Shown here piece after piece: positions 62,968-64,000 of a DNA stretch of 64,000 nt; the stretch's first letter is position 1, and each line of letters starts with the position of its first letter. The DNA lies in assembly GCF_019263805.1 (NCBI RefSeq), contig NZ_CP079195.1:3087001-3151000 (forward strand), read 5' to 3'. This DNA is from Polaribacter sp. NJDZ03 (lineage in GTDB: Bacteria > Bacteroidota > Bacteroidia > Flavobacteriales > Flavobacteriaceae). The notes under the pieces were generated by a model. The model saw only the letters and a program-made list of their open reading frames with translations, made no database searches and had not been told where the DNA came from. The position numbers were made by a program, and so were the translations under genes.

Positions 62968-64000
62968 TTATTCAATAACTACTTTCTTACTTATAGTGCC
63001 TTTATTGGTATTCATTTTTACAATATAAACACCTGCTGTTATTTGTTTTTTGATGTCTAATTGGTAAGTACTTTTTTGTTCCTTAATACTCCAAGTAGTT
63101 ACTTTTTTACCAAGTATGTCAAATAAATCAACATTATTAATATTTACTTCTTGGTTTTTAGAGATTACAATGTTGTTATTATCATTGTCTGCATAAATAC
63201 TCGTTTTACCAGTAAGTATATCTTCTTCAACACCTAATAAAGTCCCTTCTGCTGCATTAAAAGCTAAAACAAATCTGTCTGTGTAGATACCTGTTTTTAA
63301 TTGATACGTTGCACTAACATCATTTATTTTCTGTGTTTTACCTGTTAATTTGTCTTTGATGTAAACATCTTGATTGATGTTGTTTATTTCATCAATACCA
63401 ATTGTAATAATACTGTTTTCATTTACAATAACTTCTAATGGTACTTCTAATGCGCTAGAAATTTCTTGTACTCCAGAAATTACATAGCTATTTGCATCAT
63501 TTGGAAACTTCCAATAGAAATCTGTAGTATTAACATCAAACATTTCTGAGTCATATCCTTTTTCATAACCAAAAGAATTTGCTTGATTAAAAGAAATCCC
63601 TATCTGACGATGTAAATTACTTCCTTGATCATTAGAATAACTCATTCCTAATTTTAATATAGGTAGCTCATTATTAGCTGATTTTACAGTTTTTTTCTGA
63701 CTATTTTTTAAGAATATAGAGGTACCAGCTCCTTCTGTTTTATATTCTCTTTGACTATTGTTAAATTTAATTTGTCCGTTACCAATACCTTCTACAAAGA
63801 ATCCCTGTCCTATTGCAACATAAGGTTCTGGATCTTTGTATAAATCATCATATTCACTACCACCAGAGTTAGCAACACAAGATATAAGGCCATCATCATC
63901 TTGAAAGATTAATTTGTTTATAGCAAGCGTACCTAAGTCGCTTGTTGCAGTTATAGTAATATCACTACCTGCTGGTATACATAAATTTATGGTTATATCT
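62968..64000 (-). CDS. T9SS type A sorting domain-containing secreted protein, 3' part only (runs off window end)
   Basis: The frame is open from base 64000 to the TAA at 62968, 344 codons, so the ATG at 63643-63645 is internal and not the start. Upstream residues include YVAIGQGFFVEGIGNGQI and SIFLKNSQKKT, beta-rich as in surface proteins. The C-terminal domain is a T9SS sorting signal: LFDILGKKVTTWSIKEQ, then ITAGVYIVKMNTNKGTISKK and VVIE at the end. It is exported through the outer membrane by the type IX system. Function is unknown. Confidence 0.88.
   Translation of the reverse strand, partial: DITINLCIPAGSDITITATSDLGTLAINKLIFQDDDGLISCVANSGGSEYDDLYKDPEPYVAIGQGFFVEGIGNGQIKFNNSQREYKTEGAGTSIFLKNSQKKTVKSANNELPILKLGMSYSNDQGSNLHRQIGISFNQANSFGYEKGYDSEMFDVNTTDFYWKFPNDANSYVISGVQEISSALEVPLEVIVNENSIITIGIDEINNINQDVYIKDKLTGKTQKINDVSATYQLKTGIYTDRFVLAFNAAEGTLLGVEEDILTGKTSIYADNDNNNIVISKNQEVNINNVDLFDILGKKVTTWSIKEQKSTYQLDIKKQITAGVYIVKMNTNKGTISKKVVIE

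Noticed and set aside
63643..63645. ATG as start of the last T9SS gene
   Set aside because: The same frame stays open with protein-like sequence to the window edge, so this Met is internal.

Overview
The window is an AT-rich chromosomal segment of a marine-type Flavobacteriaceae bacterium (Bacteroidota), resembling Polaribacter or Tenacibaculum. I base this on gene content, not on a search. Two proteins end in type IX secretion (T9SS) sorting domains. A TamB gene is paired with a lipoprotein-type TamA relative (TamL). GSCFA, BT0820-type HAD and ISAon1-type transposase sequences are present. Many genes start 4-20 nt after a TAnnTTTG box, the Bacteroidota -7 promoter element, and leaders are A-rich without clear Shine-Dalgarno sites.

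Layout. 1-4.9 kb: the 5' part of a large outer-membrane protein gene, ogt, a TatD nuclease, a DEAD-box helicase and a coupled small protein. 5.0-8.3 kb: a Fic gene broken by two lesions, then a MuiA-like (DUF4139) gene carrying an unusual inserted domain and flanked by direct repeats. 8.4-16.8 kb: SDR oxidoreductase, OmpA lipoprotein, ApbE, methyltransferase, a GxxExxY gene in its own inverted-repeat frame, methionine aminopeptidase, HAD phosphatase, thioredoxin-like lipoprotein, GpmI, an ankyrin protein and a small membrane protein. 16.9-25.2 kb: aromatic amino acid hydroxylase with rhodanese, GSCFA protein, a second GxxExxY gene inside a repeat cluster, alaS and an M23 peptidase. 25.2-29.4 kb: about 44 copies of a 7-bp tandem repeat touching a MerR gene, then a LemA/TPM/TPM operon, a predicted propeller lipoprotein and DUF423.

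29.4-42.3 kb, minus strand: a phosphoesterase-beta-barrel fusion, a MocA/XdhC pair, and the tamB-tamL operon. 42.4-48.1 kb, minus strand: a redox and protein-repair cluster (msrB, msrA, glutaredoxin, selO, aldo/keto reductase, a divergent msrA, hydrolase-OsmC fusion). 48.3-54.9 kb: an HD-domain/Pycsar-effector-like membrane protein facing a large GAF-domain protein, then der, a small membrane protein and era. 55.0-55.7 kb: two identical initiator tRNA genes in a 292-bp-period duplication and a transposase remnant. 55.7-64 kb: a TPR/LuxR-type regulator divergent from a 1349-residue T9SS propeller protein with a 55-residue small protein downstream, 1.1 kb of decayed DNA, and the 3' part of another T9SS-sorted protein.

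The most unusual material is (i) two GxxExxY (PD-(D/E)XK-like) genes, each framed by different but similarly built inverted low-complexity repeats, as if each were a compact one-gene mobile unit; (ii) the fusion of an HD phosphohydrolase to a Pycsar-type transmembrane effector with no cyclase nearby; (iii) the heptamer array in the leader of the MerR gene; and (iv) the T9SS propeller/small-protein pair next to a dedicated-looking regulator. No complete insertion sequence, prophage, CRISPR array or rRNA was seen.
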